Assembly: GCA_018823325.1 (NCBI GenBank)
Contig: JAHJIJ010000015.1
Coordinates: forward strand, 62,001-126,000
DNA from: Alphaproteobacteria bacterium
Lineage (GTDB): Bacteria; Pseudomonadota; Alphaproteobacteria; Sphingomonadales; Sphingomonadaceae
Length of the DNA stretch: 64,000 bases
Reading direction: 5' to 3'
Within the stretch, counting starts at the first letter, position 1, and every line of letters begins with the position of its first letter. The notes below the pieces were generated by a model that saw only the letters and a program-made list of their open reading frames with translations, was not told the origin of the DNA and did not search any database. This document shows positions 26,088-34,857 of this stretch, piece after piece. The position numbers and the translations under genes are program-made.

Positions 26088-27475
26088 CAGTCCAACTCCT
26101 CCGTGGTCGTCTGCAGTTTGAAGACAAACATCATGATGACGCCCAGCCCGAGGATGGCGACACCGACGAGCGCGCCAAGGCCCGTATAGGCGAGGCTGGA
26201 ATACAGCAGATAAGCGCTGGTGGCGCAGAAGATGGCTGGCAGCACCGGGTAGAGCGGCACGCGGAACGGGCGAGGCCGGTCCGGGTCACGGCGGCGCAGG
26301 ACGAACAGCCCTAGTCCCACAAGCAGCAGGAAGGCCCAGAAAACCGGCGCGGTATATTCGACGGCGAGACGGAAGCCGTCTGGTGCGAAGGCGCCGGCAC
26401 CGACCAGCGCCAGCGCCATGGCACCCTGTGCGAGGATCGCATTGCCCGGCGTATCCCGATCTCGCTGCCATACGCCAGCCCAGCGCAGCGCCGGAACAGT
26501 GCGGGCGAGCGCACAGGTACTGCGAGCGCCGGTGATAACCGTGGCATTGGCCGACGTGACCGCAGCCACCGCAATGATGATGCTGATGAGCGCAGCGCCT
26601 GACGCGCCAAACGCAGCGTCCATCACCGCAGCAGCCACCGCATCCTCGCCGGCCATGCCGCTCAGCCCGAGCACACGGAGGAAAGCGATATTCACCAGCA
26701 GATACAGCACCGTGACCATGCCGAGGCCGATGACCATCAGCCTGCCCATGCGTCCGGGCGATTTCTCGACCTCCGCCGAAAGATAGGCCGCTTCGTTCCA
26801 GCCGCCGTAGGTAAGCAGCACAAAGACCATGACCAGACCAATGGCGCCCACCCCATCAGAAGGGACAACGGGCATTGTCGGAGCGGCCGGTGCGATGAGC
26901 AGGCCCGCCACGATCACGGCGGCCAGCCCCGCGATCTCCGCGCCTGTCAGCCAGCTCTGCGCTCCCGCCCCGACGCGCACGCCGAGCCAGTTCGTCCCGC
27001 TGACCGCGACAACCAGAAGCAGCGCATGGATGGCGCTGGAATAAGGACCGAGCGGAATGAGCGTCGAGATGTAATCGCCATAGACATAAGCGAGCAGCGC
27101 CAGCGAGCCGGTCTGGATAACGGAGAAGCGCGCCCAGCCATAGAGAAAGGCCGTGCGCGGCCCGTAAGCGCGGCGCAGGAAATGAAGATCGCCGCCGACA
27201 TGGGGATAGGCCGATGCCAGTTCCGCATAGCAAAGCGCGCCAATGATGGAGAGCACACCGCCCAGCGCCCAGGCGGAGAGCATGATGAGTCCGCTTCCCG
27301 AGACATCAGCCACCAATGCCGGGGTGCGGAAAATGCCTGCGCCCACAACGATGCCGATGACCAGCGCCAGGACATCGCGATCCTTGAGCAGTCTGCGTGG
27401 AGTCCCCAAATCACCCTGCCCCGCAGCGGACGGTTGCGCATGAGTGCGTCCGACATCCGCCACGGGAAGCGTCAT
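26087..27475 (-). CDS. APC-superfamily amino acid permease
   Basis: 462 residues from ATG 27475, with about 12 helices. The IVVGAGIFRTPA sequence is the helix-1 substrate-binding motif of amino acid/polyamine/organocation transporters. Further family stretches are YAELASAYPHVGGDLHFLRRAYG and YGGWNEAAYLSAEV. The substrate is probably an amino acid or amine. It is co-translated with the secreted methyltransferase that follows. Confidence 0.88.
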   Translation of the reverse strand: MTLPVADVGRTHAQPSAAGQGDLGTPRRLLKDRDVLALVIGIVVGAGIFRTPALVADVSGSGLIMLSAWALGGVLSIIGALCYAELASAYPHVGGDLHFLRRAYGPRTAFLYGWARFSVIQTGSLALLAYVYGDYISTLIPLGPYSSAIHALLLVVAVSGTNWLGVRVGAGAQSWLTGAEIAGLAAVIVAGLLIAPAAPTMPVVPSDGVGAIGLVMVFVLLTYGGWNEAAYLSAEVEKSPGRMGRLMVIGLGMVTVLYLLVNIAFLRVLGLSGMAGEDAVAAAVMDAAFGASGAALISIIIAVAAVTSANATVITGARSTCALARTVPALRWAGVWQRDRDTPGNAILAQGAMALALVGAGAFAPDGFRLAVEYTAPVFWAFLLLVGLGLFVLRRRDPDRPRPFRVPLYPVLPAIFCATSAYLLYSSLAYTGLGALVGVAILGLGVIMMFVFKLQTTTEELD

Positions 27476-27714
27476 CCGGTATGCAACCCGGGCGGGCGCA
27501 CCCTGCCCGATAAGCAGGTGACAGGGACTATGGGCTTGGCAGGCACCAGAGCGCTCCTCCTCTTCGCAACCATCGCTTTGAGGAGGACACGCGACCATCG
27601 GCCGCGCCCGCGTCCGTCCCTTGTTTCGATATTATGCTCGCTCCGGAACGGGGTAAAGCCTTGAAGGTTCCCCAAAATCTGAAAATCTGGCTGCCGCGGG
27701 CCCGGCTGGTGCGA

Positions 27715-28329
27715 TCAGCGGGGGCTGCGCACCTGCGCCACGCGCACAGCCGCGCCGACACGCGCGGCTTCCTCATGCGCCTGCGCTTCGACGGCCTGAT
27801 AATTGCGGGTGTAATGCTGGGCGAACCCCTGCACGCCCCATTGCTGATATTGGCGCACATGGTGCAGCTCATGCGCCCAAAGATCGACATTGGACGCCGC
27901 ATCCTCCGCGGAACGGAACAGCACGACATCATCGAGCGTGATGGCTGCAGCACTGCTCCGCTGGAAGGCATTGGTCTGAAGGCTGAATTCATGCCCGCTA
28001 CCGACCCGGTAGCGTACCCTGTCCAGCAGTGCCTCCGGCATGTGGCCGGTCAGGCGCGCGCGGATTGCTTGTGGAATGGGCTGAACGCCGGCTGAGATCG
28101 CATCCGCGCGGGACGCGGTGATCCAGCGGGCCAAGGCCTCGGCAGCGACCTGTTCGCCCGCGCTCTGGAGATCGGCCAGCAGGCGCCGGCCAGCATCATC
28201 GAAGACGGGCGCGGTCTGGCGAACCGCATCCTGCGCTTGCGCCGCAACCATGGAGAGCGGCGCAGGGAGCAGAAGGCCGGCAGCGGCGAGCGGTGCAGCG
28301 ACAAGAGGCATGAGGGTCAATCGGTTCAT
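27715..28329 (-). CDS. Exported DUF4157-like zinc peptidase domain protein
   Basis: 204 residues from ATG 28329. A signal peptide covers about the first 33 residues (ending AQAQDA). The C-terminal half has HELHH at 153-157, that is an HExxH metal site (H153, E154, H157), followed by QYQQWGVQGFAQHYTRNYQAVEAQAHEEA with E181 as a possible third ligand. This matches the DUF4157 (eCIS core) zincin-like fold. No contractile-injection or toxin gene is nearby, so it is a stand-alone periplasmic protein here. Confidence 0.75.
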   Translation of the reverse strand: MNRLTLMPLVAAPLAAAGLLLPAPLSMVAAQAQDAVRQTAPVFDDAGRRLLADLQSAGEQVAAEALARWITASRADAISAGVQPIPQAIRARLTGHMPEALLDRVRYRVGSGHEFSLQTNAFQRSSAAAITLDDVVLFRSAEDAASNVDLWAHELHHVRQYQQWGVQGFAQHYTRNYQAVEAQAHEEAARVGAAVRVAQVRSPR

Positions 28330-28544
28330 GAGAATGGCGTAGGCGGGCCAGGCTGAACCCCCATTTAATGCCGCCGGGCAGAATCTGGGCCAAAGGGCAG
28401 GGCGCAACGCATCGTCGCATGGACGGCACGGCTGGTGAGGAGATGAACGGGACGTTTGGGCAGGGTTCAGGCCAATCCGCAATGATGGGGACGCCGGATA
28501 AGCGGAGGCCGCGCTTCTCCGGTACTGGACTTAGGAGAAAGACG

Positions 28545-28886
28545 ATGACCTTTACCACCCGCATCGCGTCGGCCGCCGTGGCCGCCGCTGTCACCTTCGG
28601 CCTCATGCCGCTGGCGAGCGCGCCGGCGCAGGCGCAGAGCAGCATCTCGATCAGCTATCGCGATTATGATCGCGGCCATTATCGCGACGGGTATCGCGAT
28701 GTACGCCGGGACCGGCATTATCGTGGCTATCGCGATGATCGCAGGCGTCACAACTGGCGGCGGCACGACCGGCGTTATCGCAACTGGTATGGCCACCACC
28801 AGTATCGCGCGCCGCGTCGCTGCTGGACCGAAACGCGCTGGGACCGCTGGCGCGGCGAGCGCTATCGCGTGCGCATCTGCCGCTGA
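28545..28886 (+). CDS. Small exported Arg/Tyr/His-rich protein
   Basis: 113 residues from ATG 28545, with AGGAGA eight bases upstream. A signal peptide ends near AQAQ-SS at residue 31. The mature part is strongly basic and aromatic, made of RDYDRGHYRD-like units (Arg-Asp/His-Tyr runs) from residue 36 to 90. It ends in a CWTETRWDRWRGERYRVRIC block with two cysteines. Similar low-complexity proteins are common in sphingomonads; no function is known. Confidence 0.8.
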   Translation: MTFTTRIASAAVAAAVTFGLMPLASAPAQAQSSISISYRDYDRGHYRDGYRDVRRDRHYRGYRDDRRRHNWRRHDRRYRNWYGHHQYRAPRRCWTETRWDRWRGERYRVRICR

Positions 28887-28971
28887 TCCGGCAGCGCGTC
28901 GCTGCCTGTGCTGATTGACCGGAGGCGGGAGAGGCGTTGACTGGCGGGAGGCTCTTGGGCAAGGACAGCCC

Positions 28972-29280
28972 ATGGTCGATACACCCGCATCCGAGACGCC
29001 CTCCGCCGACGGCGCCGGCACCGCAGCGCCGCAGGGGGACACCCCGCCGGACCGCCTCTCCACCAATCCGCGCAGCCCGCATTTCGACATGGAGACGCTC
29101 CAGCGCGGCATCGGCATCCGGTTCAAAGGCCGGGTGCGCACCGACGTGGAGGAATATTCCATCTCGGAAGGCTGGATTCGCGTCGCCGCCGGGAAGACCC
29201 GCGACCGCCACGGCCAGCCGCTGACCATCAAGCTCTCCGGCGAGGTCGAAGCCTGGTTCGAGGATCTGGCGAAGGACTAA
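28972..29280 (+). CDS. DUF3297 family protein
   Basis: 102 residues from ATG 28972; the open frame begins further upstream, but only this start matches the family length. After a Pro/Ala-rich N-terminal third come NPRSPHFDMETLQRGIGIRF, RTDVEEYSISEGWIRVAAGK and LTIKLSGEVEAWFE, the DUF3297 pattern found in many Alphaproteobacteria and Gammaproteobacteria. The function is unknown. Cytosolic, no partner. Confidence 0.88.
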   Translation: MVDTPASETPSADGAGTAAPQGDTPPDRLSTNPRSPHFDMETLQRGIGIRFKGRVRTDVEEYSISEGWIRVAAGKTRDRHGQPLTIKLSGEVEAWFEDLAKD

Positions 29281-29377
29281 GCACGCGGGGCAAGCCTCTC
29301 GCACTGCCCCTTCCCTCGGTCTCCGCTCACGAGACTAGGAGCAGCGCGCAAATGCGGCTTGCTCCCCGATCCAGTTA

Positions 29378-29391
29378 TGTTAGCGTTACCA
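29378..29391. promoter_or_regulatory. Possible LacI-family operator
   Basis: TGTTAGCGTTACCA is an imperfect palindrome with the central CG typical of LacI/GalR operators (5 of 7 pairs match). It lies 36 bases before the GH127 start. No LacI gene is in the window. Confidence 0.35.
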
Positions 29392-29426
29392 AAACGTGGC
29401 CTACAGGTCGATTTTGGGAGGATGAC

Positions 29427-31412
29427 GTGGCACAGACGCATAGCTGTTCCGGCGCGAAAGGGATTTCCACAACCCGTCGCAATTTGCTGACCTCTGCCGG
29501 ATCGGGCGCTTTTCTGAGCTGGTGCAGCGCGATCAGTACGCCCGCTTCGGCGCGTGCTCCGGCATCCGGCGCGGCGCTCGGCCCCCTCACGGTTGCCCCG
29601 CGCCTTCAACCCTTCGACCTCGCTGATGTTACCCTGCTGGACAGCCCCTTTCTCGCTGCCCAGCGTGGAACGGAAGCCTATCTCCTGTCGCTTTCGCCAG
29701 ACCGGATGCTCGCCAATTTCCGGACCAATGCCGGATTGACGCCCAAAGCGCCGGTTTATGGCGGCTGGGAGTCCGAGCCGACCTGGGCCGACATTCATTG
29801 CCACGGGCATACGCTGGGGCATTATCTCTCAGCCTGCGCGCTCATGTACCGGTCGACCAGCGACCGACGCTTCCGGCAGCGGATCGACTATATCGCAGGC
29901 GAACTGGCGGCCTGCCAGAAAGCGGCGGGCAGCGGGCTGGTCTGTGCTTTTCCTGCCGGCGCTGCACTCGTGGCCGCACACATCGGGGGCGAGAAGATCA
30001 CGGGCGTGCCCTGGTACACGCTGCACAAGATCTTCGCCGGCCTGCGCGATGCCTGGCAGCTCGGTGGCAGCGAAACTGCGCGCACCGTGCTGCTGCGCCT
30101 CGCCGACTGGGCCGTGGTCGCGACACAGAAGCTGAGTGATGCGGCGTTCGAGACCATGCTCGCGACAGAACATGGCGGCATGAACGAAGTGCTGGCGGAC
30201 CTCTACGTGCTGACCGGCAAGTCCGACTATCGCACACTCTCGGAGCGCTTCTCGCAAAAGGCGGTGATGGAGCCAGCTTCAAAAGCGCGCGACACGCTGG
30301 ACGGGATGCACGCCAACACGCAGGTGCCCAAGTTCGTGGGCTTCCAACGCGTCTACGAAATCAATGGCGACAAGAGCTATGGCGATGCGGCCGCCTTTTT
30401 CTGGCGAACGGTCGCGCGCACCCGGTCCTATGCCACGGGCGGCCATGGCGATGCCGAGTTCTTCTATCCGCCCGCCGATTTCGCGGCGCATGTCTTCTCC
30501 GCCAAGGGATCGGAGACGTGCGGCCAGCACAATATGCTCAAGCTCACGCGGTCGCTTTTCCTGCATGATCCGCAGGCCGAGCTGGCCGACTTTTATGAAC
30601 GTGCGCTCTACAACGGCATTCTCGCCTCACAGGACCCGGAGACGGGACTAGTCACATATTTTCAGGGCGCGCGCCCGGGCTACATGAAGCTCTACTGCAC
30701 GCCCGAGGACTCCTTCTGGTGCTGCACCGGAACGGGCATGGAGAACCACGCCAAATACCGCGATTCCATTTATTTCCGCGAAGAGGACGCGCTCTACGTC
30801 AACCTGTTCATCCCCTCCTCTGTCCGCTGGCAGGAGAAGGACGCGGTGCTGACGCAAACCACGCGCTTTCCCGAGGATCCGTCCACGATGCTGCGCTGGA
30901 GCCTCCCGCGACCGACCGCCGCGACGCTCAAACTGCGCCATCCCCGCTGGAGCCGTTCAGCCGCCGTGCTGCTGAACGGCGCGCCCATTGCCCTTTCCAG
31001 CACGCCGGGCAGCTACATCGAACTCGCACGCACATGGCTGGATGGCGACGTCATAACGTTAGATCTGGAGATGCAGCTGAGTGCCGAAGGATCGCCTGCC
31101 GCACCGGACATCATTGCTTTCACTTACGGACCGATCGTGCTCGCAGGCGCGCTCGGAACGGAAGGGCTGGCGCCAGGCGCCGATGTCGTCGTCAACGAGC
31201 GCCTTTACGGGACGTATAACGACATGCCCTTCTCACCCCCTCAGCTGGCTGGCGATGCCCGGAACATCGTCTCCCGGCTACGACCCGGTGCGGGGCCGCT
31301 GGAATTTCTCATCGATGCCGAGGATGGACGACCAGTCCGCCTGATCCCTTATTACCAGATCCGGCACGAACGCTATGCGACTTACTGGAAATTGAAGCCC
31401 AAGTCCGCTTGA
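29427..31412 (+). CDS. GH127 family glycosidase, Tat-exported
   Basis: 661 residues from GTG 29427, chosen because GGGAGG lies six bases before it and the product then begins with a Tat signal (STTRRNLL near residues 14-21, then a hydrophobic run to ASA). The body is the GH127/DUF1680 fold, whose characterised members are beta-L-arabinofuranosidases. The Zn-thiolate catalytic set is present: Glu363 and Cys365 in SETCGQHN, and Cys432-Cys433 in FWCCTGTGMEN. These correspond to the Glu/Cys/Cys/Cys zinc site with the Cys nucleophile. It is an orphan, with no transporter or other glycosidase beside it. Confidence 0.9.
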   Translation: MAQTHSCSGAKGISTTRRNLLTSAGSGAFLSWCSAISTPASARAPASGAALGPLTVAPRLQPFDLADVTLLDSPFLAAQRGTEAYLLSLSPDRMLANFRTNAGLTPKAPVYGGWESEPTWADIHCHGHTLGHYLSACALMYRSTSDRRFRQRIDYIAGELAACQKAAGSGLVCAFPAGAALVAAHIGGEKITGVPWYTLHKIFAGLRDAWQLGGSETARTVLLRLADWAVVATQKLSDAAFETMLATEHGGMNEVLADLYVLTGKSDYRTLSERFSQKAVMEPASKARDTLDGMHANTQVPKFVGFQRVYEINGDKSYGDAAAFFWRTVARTRSYATGGHGDAEFFYPPADFAAHVFSAKGSETCGQHNMLKLTRSLFLHDPQAELADFYERALYNGILASQDPETGLVTYFQGARPGYMKLYCTPEDSFWCCTGTGMENHAKYRDSIYFREEDALYVNLFIPSSVRWQEKDAVLTQTTRFPEDPSTMLRWSLPRPTAATLKLRHPRWSRSAAVLLNGAPIALSSTPGSYIELARTWLDGDVITLDLEMQLSAEGSPAAPDIIAFTYGPIVLAGALGTEGLAPGADVVVNERLYGTYNDMPFSPPQLAGDARNIVSRLRPGAGPLEFLIDAEDGRPVRLIPYYQIRHERYATYWKLKPKSA

Positions 31413-31429
31413 GGGCCGGCCCGATCCCG

Positions 31430-32776
31430 TCACGGCGCGACGAGGCGATAGCCGACTGCCGGTTCGTTGATGATCAGCGCGGGATGGGCGGGGTCGTCCT
31501 CCAGCTTCTGACGCAGGGCGCGGATCGCAACGCGCAGATAATCGATCTGCGTCTCCTGCGCTGCCCCCCAGACGGCGCGAAGGAGATGCCCGTGCGTCAG
31601 CACCCGGCCCGCATGCCGGGCCAGTTCGGCCAGCACGGCATATTCCTTCGGCGTCAAGTGAACCTCAGCTCCGTCGCGCTCAACCATGCGCCGAAAAAGG
31701 TCGATTCTCAGGGCGCCGAACTGGAGCGGTGCCTGATCCGAACCGGGCGCAAGATCGAGCAGATTGTCGATGTAGCGATCCAGCCGGGACGCCTCGGCCC
31801 CCACGGCATCGATCAGCGCCTTGTCGCCAGTCCCGGCCCGCCGGAGGGCTCGGGCGGCCGCCGAAATCGCATGAAGCCGGGGTTTCACATCCTCGCCGAT
31901 GGAAGCCAGCAGAACGGCTCGCAGCGCATCGCGTTCGCGCATCTTGGCGGCCTGCCGTGCTTCGCTTTCCAGCTTTGCGCGCTCCAGCGCGAGCGCCGCC
32001 TGATCGAGCAGATTGTCGAGCAACGGCAGTCTGTCCTCCGACACCGGCGGTGCGCCATCGGCGCGGGCAAGGCCCACCGCTGCCATGACTGTTCGTTCTG
32101 ATGAAATCGCGCGGAAGTGCCATTCTGCTATTCCCACGCGCGGCAGGCCCCGCCCTGCCGGCTCGCCCGTCGTCAGCGCGAGCGTCGCCGCCGCGAGATC
32201 ATTGGGCTGGAGAGGCAAGCCCAGGGCCGGATGGGTTGCCACAATCTCCGGCTGCTCCGCGCCGGTCGCGAACACCGCATGACAATCGAACAGACCGGCC
32301 AGTTCGCGAACCGTCTGCCCGGCGATTTCCTGCTCGCCGGTGCATGACAGGAGCGAACGGGAGAAGCCGGCAATGGTTGCATTGCGCGCCGCATGAGCAG
32401 CGGTGAGCCGGGCCTGATCCCGCAAGGAGCCCGCCAGATGGCTGGTGACGGCCGCGACCAGAAACAGCACGATCACCGTCACGATGTCCGCCGGGCTGGC
32501 AATGAGGAAAGTGCGGTAGGGCGCGGTGAAATAGTAATTATAGGCCATGGTGGACGTCACCGCCGCGACCAGCGCCGGCCAGAGCCCACCATAAACGGCC
32601 ATGCCGATCACCGGAGGCAGATAGAGCAGCACGACAGGGGTGTTGCCCCAGCGGGGCGCGAGACCGAGTCCGATCAGCGTCACGGTCGCCACCATCAGCA
32701 GCGCACCCGCATAAAGCCCAAATCGCAGCGCGGGTGATGTTGCGCGATCGTTGAACGCGAGGGTCTTCATCTGCAT
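31430..32776 (-). CDS. KdpD-KdpE chimera: membrane one-component regulator
   Basis: 448 residues from ATG 32776 (the frame is open to 32875, and ATG 32854 is also possible). Four transmembrane helices lie at about residues 19-40, 47-65, 66-82 and 95-115, a DUF4118-type KdpD membrane unit. A GAF-like domain follows at about 135-265, then a KdpD-like DHp helical hairpin at 277-342. In that hairpin the usual SHDLRTPL reads IGEDVKPRL, so the phosphorylated His is replaced by Glu. There is no HATPase domain and no receiver domain. Residues 351-448 are instead a KdpE-type winged helix ([20 protein letters not shown] marks the region, ending EPAVGYRL). It is divergent from kup, with 113 bases between starts, and probably controls it. 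Confidence 0.88.
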   Translation of the reverse strand: MQMKTLAFNDRATSPALRFGLYAGALLMVATVTLIGLGLAPRWGNTPVVLLYLPPVIGMAVYGGLWPALVAAVTSTMAYNYYFTAPYRTFLIASPADIVTVIVLFLVAAVTSHLAGSLRDQARLTAAHAARNATIAGFSRSLLSCTGEQEIAGQTVRELAGLFDCHAVFATGAEQPEIVATHPALGLPLQPNDLAAATLALTTGEPAGRGLPRVGIAEWHFRAISSERTVMAAVGLARADGAPPVSEDRLPLLDNLLDQAALALERAKLESEARQAAKMRERDALRAVLLASIGEDVKPRLHAISAAARALRRAGTGDKALIDAVGAEASRLDRYIDNLLDLAPGSDQAPLQFGALRIDLFRRMVERDGAEVHLTPKEYAVLAELARHAGRVLTHGHLLRAVWGAAQETQIDYLRVAIRALRQKLEDDPAHPALIINEPAVGYRLVAP

Positions 32777-32842
32777 GGCCAAAGATTGCACCGGGCCGCG
32801 ATAGCCGTCGAGCAAAACCACGCAGCCCCGCCCGGCGCGCCA

Positions 32843-32848
32843 TACAAT
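32843..32848 (+). promoter_or_regulatory. kup: Candidate -10 element for kup
   Basis: TACAAT, 42 bases before ATG 32890, matches the -10 consensus at 5 of 6 bases. No good -35 hexamer precedes it, which fits an activator-dependent promoter. The 113-base gap also holds AAAGATT (32781-32787) and its complement AATCTTT (32857-32863), possible distant half-sites for the divergent regulator. Confidence 0.35.
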
Positions 32849-32889
32849 CCACATGGAATCTTTATGCGGTTCCACGCCATGTCGCGCCC

Positions 32890-34806
32890 ATGCAAACCAC
32901 CATCAACACGCCGCCGGTCGTCCCCACCGGCACAGCCCCAGCCGGTCCAAAGGAACGCCTGCCGGTCCTGATGCTCGGTGCGCTCGGTGTCGTCTATGGC
33001 GACATCGGCACCTCCCCCCTCTATGCCATGAAGGAGAGCTTCATCGGGCCGCACCCGATGGCGGTGGACGGACTCCACGTCTTCGGCGTTCTCTCGCTGA
33101 TCTTCTGGTCACTGATGCTGATCGTGACGGTGAAATATGTCTTCGTCGCCATGCGGGCGGACAACAAGGGAGAAGGCGGCTCCTTTGCGTTGCTCTCACT
33201 GATCTCGCGCCACATTGAAGACCATCGGCGCAAGGCCGTACTCATCATGCTGGGCGTGCTGGCGACATGCCTGTTCTACGGCGATGCGATGATCACGCCG
33301 GCCATCTCCGTGCTCTCCGCCGTAGAAGGATTGACGGTGGTGGAGGCGCGGCTGGAGCCGCTGGTGGTTCCGATCTCGGTCGTCATTCTCATCGGCCTCT
33401 TTCTGGTGCAGGCGCGGGGCACGGCGCGAGTGGGCGCCCTCTTCGGGCCGGTCGTGCTTATCTATATGGCAGTTCTCGCCACGCTGGGCATCAGCAACAT
33501 CCTCCAGCAACCCGAAATATTGGGCGCCCTCAGTCCGATGTGGGCGGCACGCTTCTTCATCGCCGATCCCGGCACGGCCTTCCTCGCGATGGGCTCGGTC
33601 TTTCTCGCCGTGACCGGAGCGGAAACGCTTTATGCCGACATGGGGCATTTCGGGCGCAAGGCCGTGGGCTTCTCCTGGCTTGGCATCGCCTATCCCTGCC
33701 TGATGCTCAATTATCTGGGCCAAGGCGCGCTGCTGCTCGGCAATCCCGAACTGGTCAGCAATCCCTTCTATCTCATGGCTCCGGAATGGGCGCGGCTGCC
33801 GCTTGTTGTCATTGCGACGGCGGCGACCATCATTGCGAGCCAGGCGGTGATTTCCGGCGCTTTCTCGATCACGCATCAGGCCATTCAGCTCGGCTTCCTG
33901 CCGCGCATGCGCACGCTGCACACCAGCGAGAAGGCTTCGGGCCAGATCTACATTCCCTCGGTCAACTGGGCGCTGCTCGTGATGGTCATCGTTCTGGTGC
34001 TGGGCTTTGGCGAATCCAGCAAGCTTGCCTCGGCCTATGGCATCGCGGTCACGGGCACGATGCTGATCACGACGCTGATGCTGGCCTTCCTGCTCTTCCA
34101 GGTGTGGCGCTGGAACCGCCTGCTGGCCTCCGGTGCAATCGGCCTCTTCCTCGTCGTTGACGGCACCTATTTCGCCTCCAACATCACCAAGGTGGTGGAC
34201 GGCGGCTGGTTCCCGCTCGTGGTCGCCGCCGTGCTGTTCACCGTGCTGACGACCTGGTCCACCGGACGCCGGCTGATGCGCGATCGGCTGGCGGAATCTG
34301 CCATGGCGCTGTCCCTGTTCATCAAGTCGGCAGCCAGCACGACGCCAAGAACGCGCGGCACCTCCGTCTTCCTCTCGGCCTCGGCGGATGGGGTGCCGTC
34401 TGCGCTGCTGCATAATCTCAAGCACAATCAGGTGCTTCACCAGCGCGTTTTGATCCTCACCGTTTCGATCGAGGATGTGCCCTCGATCGGCGAGGACGCG
34501 CGCATCGAGGCGCATGACGCGACGCAGGGTTTCTACAGGATCATCCTGCGCTACGGCTTCATGGACGAGGTGGACATCCCCCGCGACCTCGCGCGGATCT
34601 CCTCGATCGGCCAGCCCTTCGACATGATGAGCACGAGCTTCTTCCTCGGCCGACAGAAGCTCATCGCTGCCAAGGATCATCCCGGCATGGCGCTCTGGCG
34701 CGAACGCCTGTTCGCCTGGATGATGCGAAGCTCCGAAAGCGCGATGGAGTCCTTCAAGCTGCCGCCCAACCGCGTCGTTGAGCTCGGGAGCCAGCTGGAG
34801 ATCTAG
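32890..34806 (+). CDS. kup: Potassium uptake protein Kup
   Basis: 638 residues of the KUP/HAK/KT family, a proton-coupled low-to-medium-affinity K+ importer. The [19 protein letters not shown] motif is at helix 1, followed by about 12 helices. Family stretches [21 protein letters not shown]-like ([20 protein letters not shown]) and [12 protein letters not shown] are present. The C-terminal cytosolic domain ends near residue 638, the usual length. The start is ATG 32890. It is divergent from the chimeric KdpD/KdpE-like regulator. Confidence 0.95.
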   Translation: MQTTINTPPVVPTGTAPAGPKERLPVLMLGALGVVYGDIGTSPLYAMKESFIGPHPMAVDGLHVFGVLSLIFWSLMLIVTVKYVFVAMRADNKGEGGSFALLSLISRHIEDHRRKAVLIMLGVLATCLFYGDAMITPAISVLSAVEGLTVVEARLEPLVVPISVVILIGLFLVQARGTARVGALFGPVVLIYMAVLATLGISNILQQPEILGALSPMWAARFFIADPGTAFLAMGSVFLAVTGAETLYADMGHFGRKAVGFSWLGIAYPCLMLNYLGQGALLLGNPELVSNPFYLMAPEWARLPLVVIATAATIIASQAVISGAFSITHQAIQLGFLPRMRTLHTSEKASGQIYIPSVNWALLVMVIVLVLGFGESSKLASAYGIAVTGTMLITTLMLAFLLFQVWRWNRLLASGAIGLFLVVDGTYFASNITKVVDGGWFPLVVAAVLFTVLTTWSTGRRLMRDRLAESAMALSLFIKSAASTTPRTRGTSVFLSASADGVPSALLHNLKHNQVLHQRVLILTVSIEDVPSIGEDARIEAHDATQGFYRIILRYGFMDEVDIPRDLARISSIGQPFDMMSTSFFLGRQKLIAAKDHPGMALWRERLFAWMMRSSESAMESFKLPPNRVVELGSQLEI

Positions 34807-34816
34807 GGGACGCAGA

Positions 34817-34846
34817 CGGGCGGGTCGGTCAGAAGACCCCCGCCCG
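34817..34846. terminator. Imperfect stem-loop between kup and TPR gene
   Basis: CGGGCGGGTC (34817-34826) pairs with GACC plus CGCCCG (34835-34846) with a two-C bulge. It lies ten bases after the kup stop, between convergent genes. No U-run. Confidence 0.35.
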
Positions 34847-34857
34847 ACCACTTCCGC

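Noticed and set aside
31430-32776. Explaining the KdpD/KdpE fusion as a sequencing frameshift
   Set aside because: The frame is open throughout, both halves are intact at their edges, and the missing HATPase and receiver domains leave no DNA space to have been shifted out of frame.
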